Below are positions 1 to 6,120 of a DNA stretch of 9,317 nt, one piece after another (within the stretch, counting starts at the first letter, position 1; every line of letters starts with the position of its first letter). Source of the stretch: Flavobacteriales bacterium (GTDB lineage Bacteria; Bacteroidota; Bacteroidia; Flavobacteriales; BACL11). The notes below the pieces were generated by a model that was given only the letters and a program-made list of their open reading frames with translations, was not told the DNA's origin and made no database searches. Made by a program: the position numbers and the translations under genes. The stretch lies in NCBI GenBank assembly GCA_012960835.1, contig DUAL01000327.1, positions 1 to 9,317 of the forward strand, written 5' to 3'.

Positions 1-144
1 GCTGCAACACGAAATCACACACTAGTTAGGAAATGTCCAATATCTCAAGGAGATACATCTTGGACAAATGCAGCTGGTACTGATCCCGTGAATTCACAAT
101 GGATTGTGTTTGCTCAGAATGATTGGACAAATATTGGGTTCCAC
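1..144 (+). other. C-terminal end of a lamin-tail-like (LTD) domain, partial
   Basis: The translated start of the window contains HTLVRK, then SW followed by SQWIVFAQNDWTNIGFH. This is the typical ending of bacterial lamin-tail domains: a T-L-x-R-K strand, then a W-x-x-x-x-x-D-x-x-x-x-x-G-x-H motif. The domain is an Ig-like beta sandwich that is common in large Bacteroidota exported proteins, often beside nucleases or adhesive repeats. Only the last third is in the window. The assignment rests on motif recognition alone. Confidence 0.7.
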
Positions 145-3100
145 AATACTTGTGTTTGTGATAGTTCTACTAATTCATATACTTCAATTACAGATACTAT
201 TTGTAACGGATTATCTATAGTTGTTGGAAATAGCACATATGATTCAACAGGAGTGTATTCAGATACTTTACTTGCATTAAATGGTTGCGATAGTATCATT
301 ACAACAACATTAACCGTTTTGAGCGGTTCCGCTTCTTCAGTTATCAATGATACAACTATTTGTGATGGTGATAGTATAGTTGTTGGATCTAACGTATATA
401 TAGTAGCAGGATCTTATACTGATATTTTAGTTAATTCTGCAGGATGTGATAGTATTATTACTACAAATCTAACAGTACAAACACCAGTTTATCAAAGTAT
501 GACTCTTTGTGATGGGAATAGTATAACAGTTGGCAGTTCTGTTTACAATACGACAGGAACTTATACTGATACTCTCAGTAGTTCTTTGGGATGTGATAGT
601 ATAGTGCATACAAACCTCACAATTTATTATCAGTTTAATTCTATTTTCGGAGGTATTCCTAACAATACTGTTGGTGGTGGAGGCTTTTATAATGGCTCTC
701 AATATTTAGAATTAAGTGCTTATATGCCATCAGAATTAGTTTCTGCAATGGTATATGCGCAAGATACTATCCTTACTACGTTTCAAATTAGAGATGATAA
801 TGGAAATGTTTTGGATTCCACCACTATTAATGTAATTCCTGGTGGGCATAGAATATATTTTAATTTTCCACTGGCAGGAGGTTCTGATTATCAATTAGGT
901 CTTGATGGCAATAGCACTAATTTATTCAGAAGTAATAATGGTGTAAATTACCCCTATAATTTCAATACTTTGGCTGCTATTACCAATTCATCAGCTGGCA
1001 GTGGGTTTTATTATTTCTTTTATGATATTGAAATCAAACAATCATCTCAGCCAAGCAATTATTCTATTTGTGCAGGAGATAGTATAGTGGTTGGAGGAAA
1101 TGTTTATAATGCAAGTGGTTTGTATACAGATAGTTTAACTACCTCAATTGGCTGTGATAGTCTAGTCTTTACCAATTTAATAGTTTATCCAAATTCTGCT
1201 TTTAGCAATCCGCAAAATATTTGTAGTGGAGCGGTATATGCGATAGGAAATAATGTTTATGATTCTACAGGAGTATATTCTGATACATTAGTAGCTGCAA
1301 ATGGCTGTGATAGTATTGTTACAACAACGCTTAATGTTTCTTCTTCTTCTGTTTCTATTACAACAAATGATACAACTATTTGTGATGGAGATAGTATTGT
1401 GGTTAATGGCAATGTTTATAATAGTACAGCTTTATATTCTGACACATTAATAAATTCAGTAGGTTGTGATAGCGTGATAAATACTAATCTCACAGTACAA
1501 ACTCCTATTTATCAGGACACTACAATTTGTAATGGAGACACTGTTTTCGTTGGAACTTCATTTTATACTGCAACAGGAAGTTATATAGATACATTTCAAA
1601 GTTCAATTGGATGTGATAGTATTGTACATACAAATTTGACAATATACTCTCAGATTTCATTATATGATACTATTTCTGGTGGAATTCCTGATACTAGTGT
1701 TGGGGGAGGTAATTTTTACAGTGGTTCACAATATTTAGAATTAAGTTGTTATGAGTCTTCAGATTTAGTTTCTGCAGTTATATATTCAGCTGACACTACA
1801 TTAACAACTTTTGAGATAAGAGATAATAATGGCAATGTATTAGAAGATTTAACTGTAAATGTTATTCCTGGTGGACACAGAATTTATTTCAATTATAATA
1901 TGTCTGCTGGATTGGATTATGAATTAGGTTTAAGTGGTAATAGTAATGATTTATTCAGACATAATTCAGGAGTAAATTATCCTTATAATTTTGGACCTTT
2001 GGCTGCTATTACCAATTCATCAGCTGGCAGTGGGTTTTATTATTTCTTTTATGATATTGAAGTAAGAAAATCTCCTGCAAATTATTCTATATGTGATGGA
2101 GACAGCATTATAGTTGCAGGCAGCATATATACTACAACAGGCCTTTATACCGATAGTTTAACTTCTTCTATTGGTTGTGATAGCTTGGTATATTCTAATG
2201 TAATTGTTTCACCTCATGTATCATATATAAACAACCAAACTATTTGCAGTGGGGAAATTACCATTGTAGGTAGTAGTATTTATGATTCAACTGGTGTTTA
2301 TATCGATACGCTTAGTAGCTCTTTTGCTTGCGATAGTGTGGTGACTACCAATTTAACAGTGCTTAGTATTTCAGCTGGTGTAGGAACAAATAATCAAACT
2401 ATTTGTTTTGGTGATAGCATTACAGTTGGAAATAGCACTTATTTTAATGCGGGTATCTATTCGGATACTTTAAGTTCCTCCAACGGATGTGATAGTGTGG
2501 TTACTACAACATTAACAACACTCACTGCAAATTACACTTCCATTTTTGGGGGGATTTTGGATAGTAGTTCTGCTCCTGGCGCTTTTAGCACTTGGAATGG
2601 TTATCTGGAATTAACTTGTTCTAATATTAGCAATATAGCTTCTGCAAAAGTATATGCCTTAGATACCAATACCATCACTTTTGAGCTAAGAGATAATAAT
2701 GGCATTGTATTGGAAGATGAAACTATAATCGTTTATCCTGGCCAGCAAAGAGTGAATCTTAATTTTACTATTCCAGTTGGGAATGATTTCCAATTGGGAA
2801 TTAGTAGCGGTAATTCTGGTTTATATAGAAGTAATGCCGGACAAGGAAATAGCCAGTTATATCCTTTCAATATTGGCCCAGTTTCTATAACAGGTTCGAA
2901 TGCAAGTGATCAATATTATTATTTCTTTTATGATGTGGAAATCACACCTAATATAACAATAAATACTCTTAGGATATGTGATGGAGAAAGCGTTACCATT
3001 AATGGAAATGTGTATGATTCAACAGGAGTTTATACTGATAATTACACCGCTTTTAATGGTTGCGATTCTATTGTAGAAACCCAACTAACGGTTGATACGG

Positions 3101-3537
3101 CTGTAACTGCACAAATTACTCAGAATGGAGTTAATATTGAGGCAAATGTAAGTGGTGGAACAAATCCGTATTCCTACATTTGGAGTAGTGGACAAACGAG
3201 CCAAAGTATAATGCCTCTTGTCAATGGTTCTTACTGGGTAATTGCTACTGACACCAATGGATGTATTTCTGACACAGCTTTCTATATGGTTACTTTTATT
3301 CCTAGTGGAGTTGATGACATCTTAAATTCGGATATAAATATTTATCCTAATCCTACGGATGGTTTGATAAATATTATGACTGATTTGAAAATTGAGAAAA
3401 TAGAACTCTTTTCGGTGGAAGGGAAACTACTTAAAACAACTATGGAGTCATCTATGCTCTTGAATACAAAAGGAATTTATTTTATTAAGGTTATTTCAGA
3501 GAAAGGGAATATTATAAAAAGAGTAGTGGTGAATTAG
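1..3537 (+). CDS. Giant T9SS-exported repeat protein, 5' partial (lamin-tail end, 11 two-Cys repeats, 3 beta modules, SprB-like repeat, sorting domain)
   Basis: This is the last 1178 residues of a secreted or cell-surface protein. The frame is open from base 1, so the start lies upstream, and the GTG at 88 is only an internal valine. Domain order in window residues is: end of a lamin-tail-like domain (1-48); short repeats R1-R3 (63-212); beta module A (213-346); R4-R7 (353-551); module B (554-689); R8-R10 (694-842); module C (847-981); R11 (988-1031); a SprB-like repeat (1038-1099); and a type A sorting domain (about 1104-1178) with INIYPNPTDG and a final basic-hydrophobic strand ending RVVVN. 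Known biology of the family: such tails direct passage through the type IX secretion system and are removed on attachment or release. Inference: an adhesin-like or matrix protein. No catalytic domain is visible here, although one could lie in the missing N-terminus. It stands alone on its strand, 91 bp before the helicase ATG. Confidence 0.93.
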   Translation, partial: AATRNHTLVRKCPISQGDTSWTNAAGTDPVNSQWIVFAQNDWTNIGFHNTCVCDSSTNSYTSITDTICNGLSIVVGNSTYDSTGVYSDTLLALNGCDSIITTTLTVLSGSASSVINDTTICDGDSIVVGSNVYIVAGSYTDILVNSAGCDSIITTNLTVQTPVYQSMTLCDGNSITVGSSVYNTTGTYTDTLSSSLGCDSIVHTNLTIYYQFNSIFGGIPNNTVGGGGFYNGSQYLELSAYMPSELVSAMVYAQDTILTTFQIRDDNGNVLDSTTINVIPGGHRIYFNFPLAGGSDYQLGLDGNSTNLFRSNNGVNYPYNFNTLAAITNSSAGSGFYYFFYDIEIKQSSQPSNYSICAGDSIVVGGNVYNASGLYTDSLTTSIGCDSLVFTNLIVYPNSAFSNPQNICSGAVYAIGNNVYDSTGVYSDTLVAANGCDSIVTTTLNVSSSSVSITTNDTTICDGDSIVVNGNVYNSTALYSDTLINSVGCDSVINTNLTVQTPIYQDTTICNGDTVFVGTSFYTATGSYIDTFQSSIGCDSIVHTNLTIYSQISLYDTISGGIPDTSVGGGNFYSGSQYLELSCYESSDLVSAVIYSADTTLTTFEIRDNNGNVLEDLTVNVIPGGHRIYFNYNMSAGLDYELGLSGNSNDLFRHNSGVNYPYNFGPLAAITNSSAGSGFYYFFYDIEVRKSPANYSICDGDSIIVAGSIYTTTGLYTDSLTSSIGCDSLVYSNVIVSPHVSYINNQTICSGEITIVGSSIYDSTGVYIDTLSSSFACDSVVTTNLTVLSISAGVGTNNQTICFGDSITVGNSTYFNAGIYSDTLSSSNGCDSVVTTTLTTLTANYTSIFGGILDSSSAPGAFSTWNGYLELTCSNISNIASAKVYALDTNTITFELRDNNGIVLEDETIIVYPGQQRVNLNFTIPVGNDFQLGISSGNSGLYRSNAGQGNSQLYPFNIGPVSITGSNASDQYYYFFYDVEITPNITINTLRICDGESVTINGNVYDSTGVYTDNYTAFNGCDSIVETQLTVDTAVTAQITQNGVNIEANVSGGTNPYSYIWSSGQTSQSIMPLVNGSYWVIATDTNGCISDTAFYMVTFIPSGVDDILNSDINIYPNPTDGLINIMTDLKIEKIELFSVEGKLLKTTMESSMLLNTKGIYFIKVISEKGNIIKRVVVN
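187..636 (+). repeat. Protein repeats R1-R3 (two-Cys GCDS repeats, block 1)
   Basis: Three tandem repeats follow the pattern I-C-x-G-x-S-x-x-V-G-x-x-x-Y-x-x-x-G-x-Y-x-D-x-L-x(5)-GCDSI-x-x-T-x-L-T-V. The first cysteine codons are at 202, 361 and 508, giving spacings of 53 and 49 residues. These spacings equal those of R5-R6-R7 in block 2, and R3 and R7 share the VHTNLTIY ending, so R1-R3 correspond to the last three members of a four-repeat unit. Each repeat carries exactly two cysteines about 30 residues apart, which suggests one disulfide per repeat. Confidence 0.88.
637..1038 (+). repeat. Beta-rich module A (first of three paralogous copies)
   Basis: A ~134-residue module predicted to be mostly beta strands. 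Landmarks in order are FGGIP, YLELS, VSAMVYA, FQIRDDNGNVL, IPGGHRIYFNF, YQLGL, LFRSNNGVNYPY and a closing YYFFYDIEI. I recognise the same pattern (surface strand VxVYA, xLRDNxGNVL, then LYRNNSGxxYPY, then YYFFYDxxV) as a recurring unnamed module in Bacteroidota T9SS cargo proteins, probably a jelly-roll-like sandwich. Ligand binding is not known. Unlike copies B and C, it has no cysteine after the YLEL strand. Confidence 0.82.
968..1032 (+). repeat. 65-bp exact direct repeat, copy 1 (end of module A)
   Basis: These 65 bases recur without a mismatch at 1997-2061, exactly 1029 bp (343 codons) downstream. They encode the LAAITNSSAGSGFYYFFYDIE end of the beta module. The flanking parts of modules A and B differ at many synonymous and non-synonymous positions, so this stretch stands out as recently homogenised. 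Confidence 0.95.
1057..1653 (+). repeat. Protein repeats R4-R7 (two-Cys GCDS repeats, block 2)
   Basis: Four tandem copies of the two-cysteine repeat, with first cysteine codons at 1069, 1222, 1381 and 1528 (spacings 51, 53 and 49 residues). This is the only complete four-member block. It defines the phases: type a (NYSIC start, following a beta module), type b (TTTL ending), type c (NDTTICDGDSIVV start, ending VQTP) and type d (VHTNLTIY, leading into the next beta module). Confidence 0.88.
1660..2067 (+). repeat. Beta-rich module B
   Basis: Second copy of the ~135-residue module, with the same landmarks as module A: GGIPD, YLELS, VSAVIYS, FEIRDNNGNVL, IPGGHRIYFNY, YELGL, LFRHNSGVNYPY and YYFFYDIEV. 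It has one extra cysteine just after the YLELS strand, shared in position with module C. Its last 65 bp before the closing strand are identical to module A. Confidence 0.82.
1997..2061 (+). repeat. 65-bp exact direct repeat, copy 2 (end of module B)
   Basis: Perfect copy of 968-1032. Identity stops at once on both sides (c/a before, g/a after), although the surrounding protein sequence remains homologous. Confidence 0.95.
2080..2526 (+). repeat. Protein repeats R8-R10 (two-Cys GCDS repeats, block 3)
   Basis: Three repeats with first cysteine codons at 2092, 2245 and 2404 (spacings 51 and 53 residues). The spacing and the NYSIC start match R4-R5-R6, so this block lacks the type d repeat that precedes modules A and B. 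R9 has ACDS where all other copies have GCDS. Confidence 0.87.
2539..2946 (+). repeat. Beta-rich module C (most diverged copy)
   Basis: Third copy of the module, with FGGI, YLELT, ASAKVYA, FELRDNNGIVLED, YPGQQRVNLNF, FQLGI, LYRSNAGQ and YYYFFYDVEI. It ends 293 codons after module B, against 343 codons between A and B. The 50-codon shortfall is about the length of one short repeat. Confidence 0.8.
2962..3093 (+). repeat. Protein repeat R11 (last two-Cys GCDS repeat)
   Basis: A single copy after module C: RICDGESVTI, YDSTGVYTD, then NGCDSIVETQLTV. It sits where a type a repeat would follow a beta module and closes the array before the SprB-like repeat. Confidence 0.85.
3112..3297 (+). other. 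SprB-like repeat domain
   Basis: The translated segment has VSGGTNPYSYIWSSGQTSQS, then NGSYWVIATDTNGC. This matches the SprB repeat pattern V-S-G-G-T-x-P-Y-x-Y-x-W-S-x-G-Q-T, G-x-Y-x-V-x-x-T-D-x-N-G-C. Such repeats are found in the gliding adhesin SprB and many other Bacteroidota surface proteins. A single copy lies next to the sorting domain. Confidence 0.85.
3310..3534 (+). other. T9SS type A C-terminal sorting domain
   Basis: The last 75 residues contain the INIYPNPTDG motif, a middle strand IELFSVEGKLLKTT and a G-I-Y-F-I-K-V ... I-I-K-R-V-V-V-N ending. These are the three signature elements of the Por secretion tail, which marks a protein for the type IX secretion system across the outer membrane. 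Confidence 0.95.
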
Positions 3538-3538
3538 T

Positions 3539-3574
3539 ATTTTTCTTAGAAAATAAACTCTTTTATTTTTCTTT
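3539..3574 (+). terminator. Possible weak terminator after the giant repeat gene
   Basis: Just after the stop codon, TATTTTTCT, AGAAAATAAA and TTTATTTTTCT lie in succession. The middle A-rich element can pair with either T-rich neighbour, giving two mutually exclusive AT-only hairpins, the second followed by T residues. There is no G+C-rich stem, so this is weak as an intrinsic terminator. It is listed because nothing better lies between this gene and the helicase. Confidence 0.25.
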
Positions 3575-3604
3575 ATAAAATCCTATATATCAAATAGAAA
3601 GGAG

Positions 3605-3612
3605 TACTTTTG
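3605..3612 (+). promoter_or_regulatory. Bacteroidota -7 promoter element for the helicase gene
   Basis: TACTTTTG matches the TAnnTTTG -7 consensus of the Bacteroidota primary sigma factor. It ends 16 bases before the helicase ATG, so transcription would start about ten bases upstream of the coding sequence. No clear TTG-type -33 element lies at the usual distance upstream. Confidence 0.55.
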
Positions 3613-3628
3613 CACAAATTTTTTGACC

Positions 3629-5452
3629 ATGACATTTTCAGATATAGGATTAGATAATAGCCTTCAAAAAGCCATTGCCGATTTGGGCTTTGAAGAGCCA
3701 ACCCCCATTCAAAGTGAAAGTATTCCTTTTCTCCTTGCAGAGGAAAACGACCTTATTGCACTTGCACAAACCGGAACAGGGAAAACTGCAGCTTTTGGAT
3801 TGCCTATCATTCAACAAATTGAAACCGATAGCAAGCAAACACAAGCTATTATTTTATGCCCAACAAGAGAACTTTGTTTGCAAATAACAAAGGATATGGG
3901 AACCTATTCGAAATACACAAAGGGACTAAAAATTACAGCTGTTTATGGAGGAACAAACATTCAAACGCAAATTAGAGCACTCAATTCTGGAAGTCAAATA
4001 GTTGTAGGAACTCCCGGAAGAGTTATTGATTTAATCAAAAGAAAAAAACTAAAACTGGCTAATATTGAGTATGTAGTGTTGGATGAGGCAGATGAAATGC
4101 TTAATATGGGCTTTAAAGAGGATTTGGATACTATTTTGGCTGAAACCCCAGAAGAAAAGCGAACATTACTTTTTTCGGCAACAATGCCAAAGGAAGTGAT
4201 GCGTATTACCAAAAATTATATGTTTAGCCCAAAAACCATTGAAGTGGCTGGCAGAAATGAGGGCGCAAAAAATGTTGAGCATCATTTTTATGTGGTAAAT
4301 GCTCGAGATAGATATAAGGCACTTAGAAGAATATGTGATGTAAACCCTGAAATTTATGGAATCGTTTTTTGCAGAACTCGTAGGGAAACCAAAGATGTAG
4401 CCGATAAATTGATGCAAGATGGCTACAATGCAGATGCTTTGCATGGCGATTTATCACAATCGCAAAGAGACCATGTAATGGGAAGGTTTAGAAAAAGAAA
4501 TCTGCAAATGTTAGTGGCTACTGATGTGGCGGCAAGAGGAATTGATATTGATGACCTTACCCATATTATTAATTATAACCTGCCAGATGATAATGAAATA
4601 TATATTCATAGGTCAGGGCGAACCGGAAGGGCTGGAAAAAACGGAATTTCTATTATTATTTCCCATAGCCGAGAAAGAAGAAAATTGCAAGCCATTGGTA
4701 AAATGCTGAAAAAAGAGTTAATCCTGAAACAAGTTCCTGATGGAGAAGAAATTTGCGCCATCCAATTACTTACCCTTATCGATAAAGTAGTAAAAACGGA
4801 TATAAATGACCAAATAGAAAAATACATTCCTATTATTGAAGAGAAACTTGCACACTTAGATAAAGAAGAACTTTTAAAACATTTTGTTTCGGCAGAATTT
4901 AATCGCTTTCTTTCCTTTTATAAAAACGCACCTGATTTGAACATCATTGCAAATAGCAAAAGTGATAGAGGAAGAAAAAATGATAGAGGGAAAAATGAGA
5001 GAAGAGAAAAAAAAGGAAGATCAACAGGGCATGCGGAAGAAGGTTACACTCGTTTTTTTATCAATTTAGGGAAGCTGCAAAACTTAGAAACACACAATCT
5101 AATTGGCCTGATCAATGAATACACTCGGAAAAGAAATATCCCAATTGGTAAAATTGATATTTTGCGGAAATTTTCCTTTTTTGAGGTTGATAGTAATAAT
5201 GAGCAAGATGTATTGGCTGGACTTTCCAATGCCCAATGGAATGGCAATAGCGTATCAGTAGAAGTATCGAAACCACCAACTCCTGGGGGAAATGATTTCA
5301 GAAGAAAATCATCAGGGAGTGGGAGAAAAAGATTTGAGGCGAAAAGAAAAAGCAGTAGCAGTAACAAAAGAAAGAGTAGCCCAAGAAGAGGTGGTGGAGA
5401 AGGGTCGTTCAAAGATAAATTTAAGGCAAGCACAAGAAGGAAAAGGAGTTAG
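3629..5452 (+). CDS. deaD: DEAD-box ATP-dependent RNA helicase with DbpA-like RNA-binding domain (DeaD/CsdA type)
   Basis: 607 residues, complete. It should unwind RNA duplexes with ATP in the cytoplasm, in ribosome assembly, cold adaptation or mRNA decay. All helicase motifs are intact: Q motif (FSDIGL to PTPIQ), motif I AQTGTGKT (46-53), PTREL, TPGR, DEAD (152-155), SAT (183-185), motif V ATDVAARGIDI (297-307) and motif VI HRSGRTGRAG (327-336). A basic linker (about 445-465) leads to a DbpA-type RRM-like domain (about 472-547), then a Lys/Arg/Ser/Gly-rich tail. The order and length match E. coli DeaD/CsdA. The symbol is by resemblance, since Bacteroidota carry several paralogs. ATG at 3629 is chosen over in-frame TTG at 3623 because FSDIGL follows at the usual distance. 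It is preceded by its own -7 element and converges on tsaB. Confidence 0.95.
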   Translation: MTFSDIGLDNSLQKAIADLGFEEPTPIQSESIPFLLAEENDLIALAQTGTGKTAAFGLPIIQQIETDSKQTQAIILCPTRELCLQITKDMGTYSKYTKGLKITAVYGGTNIQTQIRALNSGSQIVVGTPGRVIDLIKRKKLKLANIEYVVLDEADEMLNMGFKEDLDTILAETPEEKRTLLFSATMPKEVMRITKNYMFSPKTIEVAGRNEGAKNVEHHFYVVNARDRYKALRRICDVNPEIYGIVFCRTRRETKDVADKLMQDGYNADALHGDLSQSQRDHVMGRFRKRNLQMLVATDVAARGIDIDDLTHIINYNLPDDNEIYIHRSGRTGRAGKNGISIIISHSRERRKLQAIGKMLKKELILKQVPDGEEICAIQLLTLIDKVVKTDINDQIEKYIPIIEEKLAHLDKEELLKHFVSAEFNRFLSFYKNAPDLNIIANSKSDRGRKNDRGKNERREKKGRSTGHAEEGYTRFFINLGKLQNLETHNLIGLINEYTRKRNIPIGKIDILRKFSFFEVDSNNEQDVLAGLSNAQWNGNSVSVEVSKPPTPGGNDFRRKSSGSGRKRFEAKRKSSSSNKRKSSPRRGGGEGSFKDKFKASTRRKRS

Positions 5453-5463
5453 GCCTTTTTTCC
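5439..5463. terminator. Candidate bidirectional terminator spanning the convergent stop codons
   Basis: AAAAGG (5441-5446) and CCTTTT (5454-5459) form a 6-bp stem around a 7-base loop that contains both stop codons. Outer GG and CC (5439-5440 and 5462-5463) can extend it if two T residues bulge out. On the + strand the stem runs into further T residues. It is short and only moderately stable, but it sits where a shared terminator is needed, since the two genes leave no intergenic space. Confidence 0.35.
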
Positions 5464-6120
5464 TGCAACAAAATCTTTAAGATAAAAAGGCTCGAAATAA
5501 GCAACATCCTCAAAATCTTTATTTGCATATTTTTGCATGGCTAGGGCAACCATATCTTTGGAACTTGGATAAATTTCTTCTATAAATTTAGCATTAGAAT
5601 GCTTTATAATTTCCTTACACTTATTTGCCCCATCCCCAAAAAATAACACTTTTTGTTCCAACTCTTTTTCATAAGATTCCTTAGTAATAATGTCAGCTTG
5701 CACCCCTCTTATCTCCTTATTTGAACTATTATAAAATGCATTATAAACCTCCATCCTGCGCGCATCAATCATTGGGCAATACAAATCTGATTTTTCTTTT
5801 TGAGTCATCCCAAAAGCCATGGCTTTTAAAGTAGAAATTGAAATTAATGGCTTGTCAATCGCATAGCAAATCCCTTTTGCCGTAGATGTGCCTATGCGCA
5901 AACCAGTATAGGAACCAGGACCTTTGCTTACAGCAATAGCATCCAAATCTTGAATGGTAAAATCTTGATTTTTGAATAATTCTGTAATAAAAACAGTGAG
6001 CTTTTCGGCATGGGAATAGTGCTCATTTACCTCCTGTTTTGTAGCAATAATTTTTTTATCAGAAGCTAAGGAAACTGAGCAACTTTTTGTAGCTGTTTCT
6101 ATAAGCAAAATAAGTGCCAT
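5449..6120 (-). CDS. tsaB: TsaB, tRNA threonylcarbamoyladenosine (t6A37) synthesis dimerisation subunit
   Basis: 223 residues, near the ~230 of E. coli TsaB. TsaB is an ASKHA-fold pseudo-enzyme. It binds TsaD and, with TsaE, supports transfer of the threonylcarbamoyl group made by TsaC onto A37 of ANN-decoding tRNAs. Visible signature: an N-terminal strand ILLIETATKSCSVSL, HYSHAEKL (34-41) and the diagnostic KGPGSYTGLRIGTSTAKG (about 66-83). The C-terminal half is variable, as is usual for the family. The ATG abuts the TAA of the adaptor gene with no base between, so translational coupling is likely and no separate promoter is apparent. Its TAA overlaps the helicase TAG on the opposite strand. 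The assignment to TsaB is secure. Confidence 0.95.
   Translation of the reverse strand: MALILLIETATKSCSVSLASDKKIIATKQEVNEHYSHAEKLTVFITELFKNQDFTIQDLDAIAVSKGPGSYTGLRIGTSTAKGICYAIDKPLISISTLKAMAFGMTQKEKSDLYCPMIDARRMEVYNAFYNSSNKEIRGVQADIITKESYEKELEQKVLFFGDGANKCKEIIKHSNAKFIEEIYPSSKDMVALAMQKYANKDFEDVAYFEPFYLKDFVAGKKA

Noticed and set aside
88..90. GTG as the start of the giant repeat protein
   Set aside because: The frame is open to base 1 and encodes the lamin-tail motif across this codon, so it is an internal valine in a gene cut by the window edge.
114..702. Minus-strand reading frames of 77 codons inside the repeat gene
   Set aside because: They are shadows of the repetitive coding strand, with no signal sequence, motif or spacing that suggests a gene.
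187..3093. Regularly spaced direct repeats as a possible CRISPR array
   Set aside because: The ~150-bp period is a multiple of three, copies are diverged at the DNA level, the frame stays open throughout, and the conserved positions are protein motifs.
3598..3604. AAAGGAG resembling a Shine-Dalgarno site
   Set aside because: It is 24 bases from the helicase ATG and lies upstream of the -7 element, so it would not be in the transcript. Bacteroidota rarely use such sites.
3623..3625. TTG as the helicase start
   Set aside because: ATG at 3629 gives the usual short lead into the Q motif. TTG would add only two residues and lies even nearer to the predicted transcription start.
3538..3628. Small RNA or riboswitch in the 91-bp gap before the helicase
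   Set aside because: The gap is almost pure A+T with only weak hairpins, and the predicted leader after the -7 element is about ten bases, too short for a riboswitch.
5044..5433. 129-codon minus-strand reading frame rich in Leu, Phe and Pro
   Set aside because: It is the antisense of the helicase RNA-binding domain and Lys/Arg/Ser tail. The leucine-rich look is the mirror of AAG/AGA codons, and it has no family resemblance.
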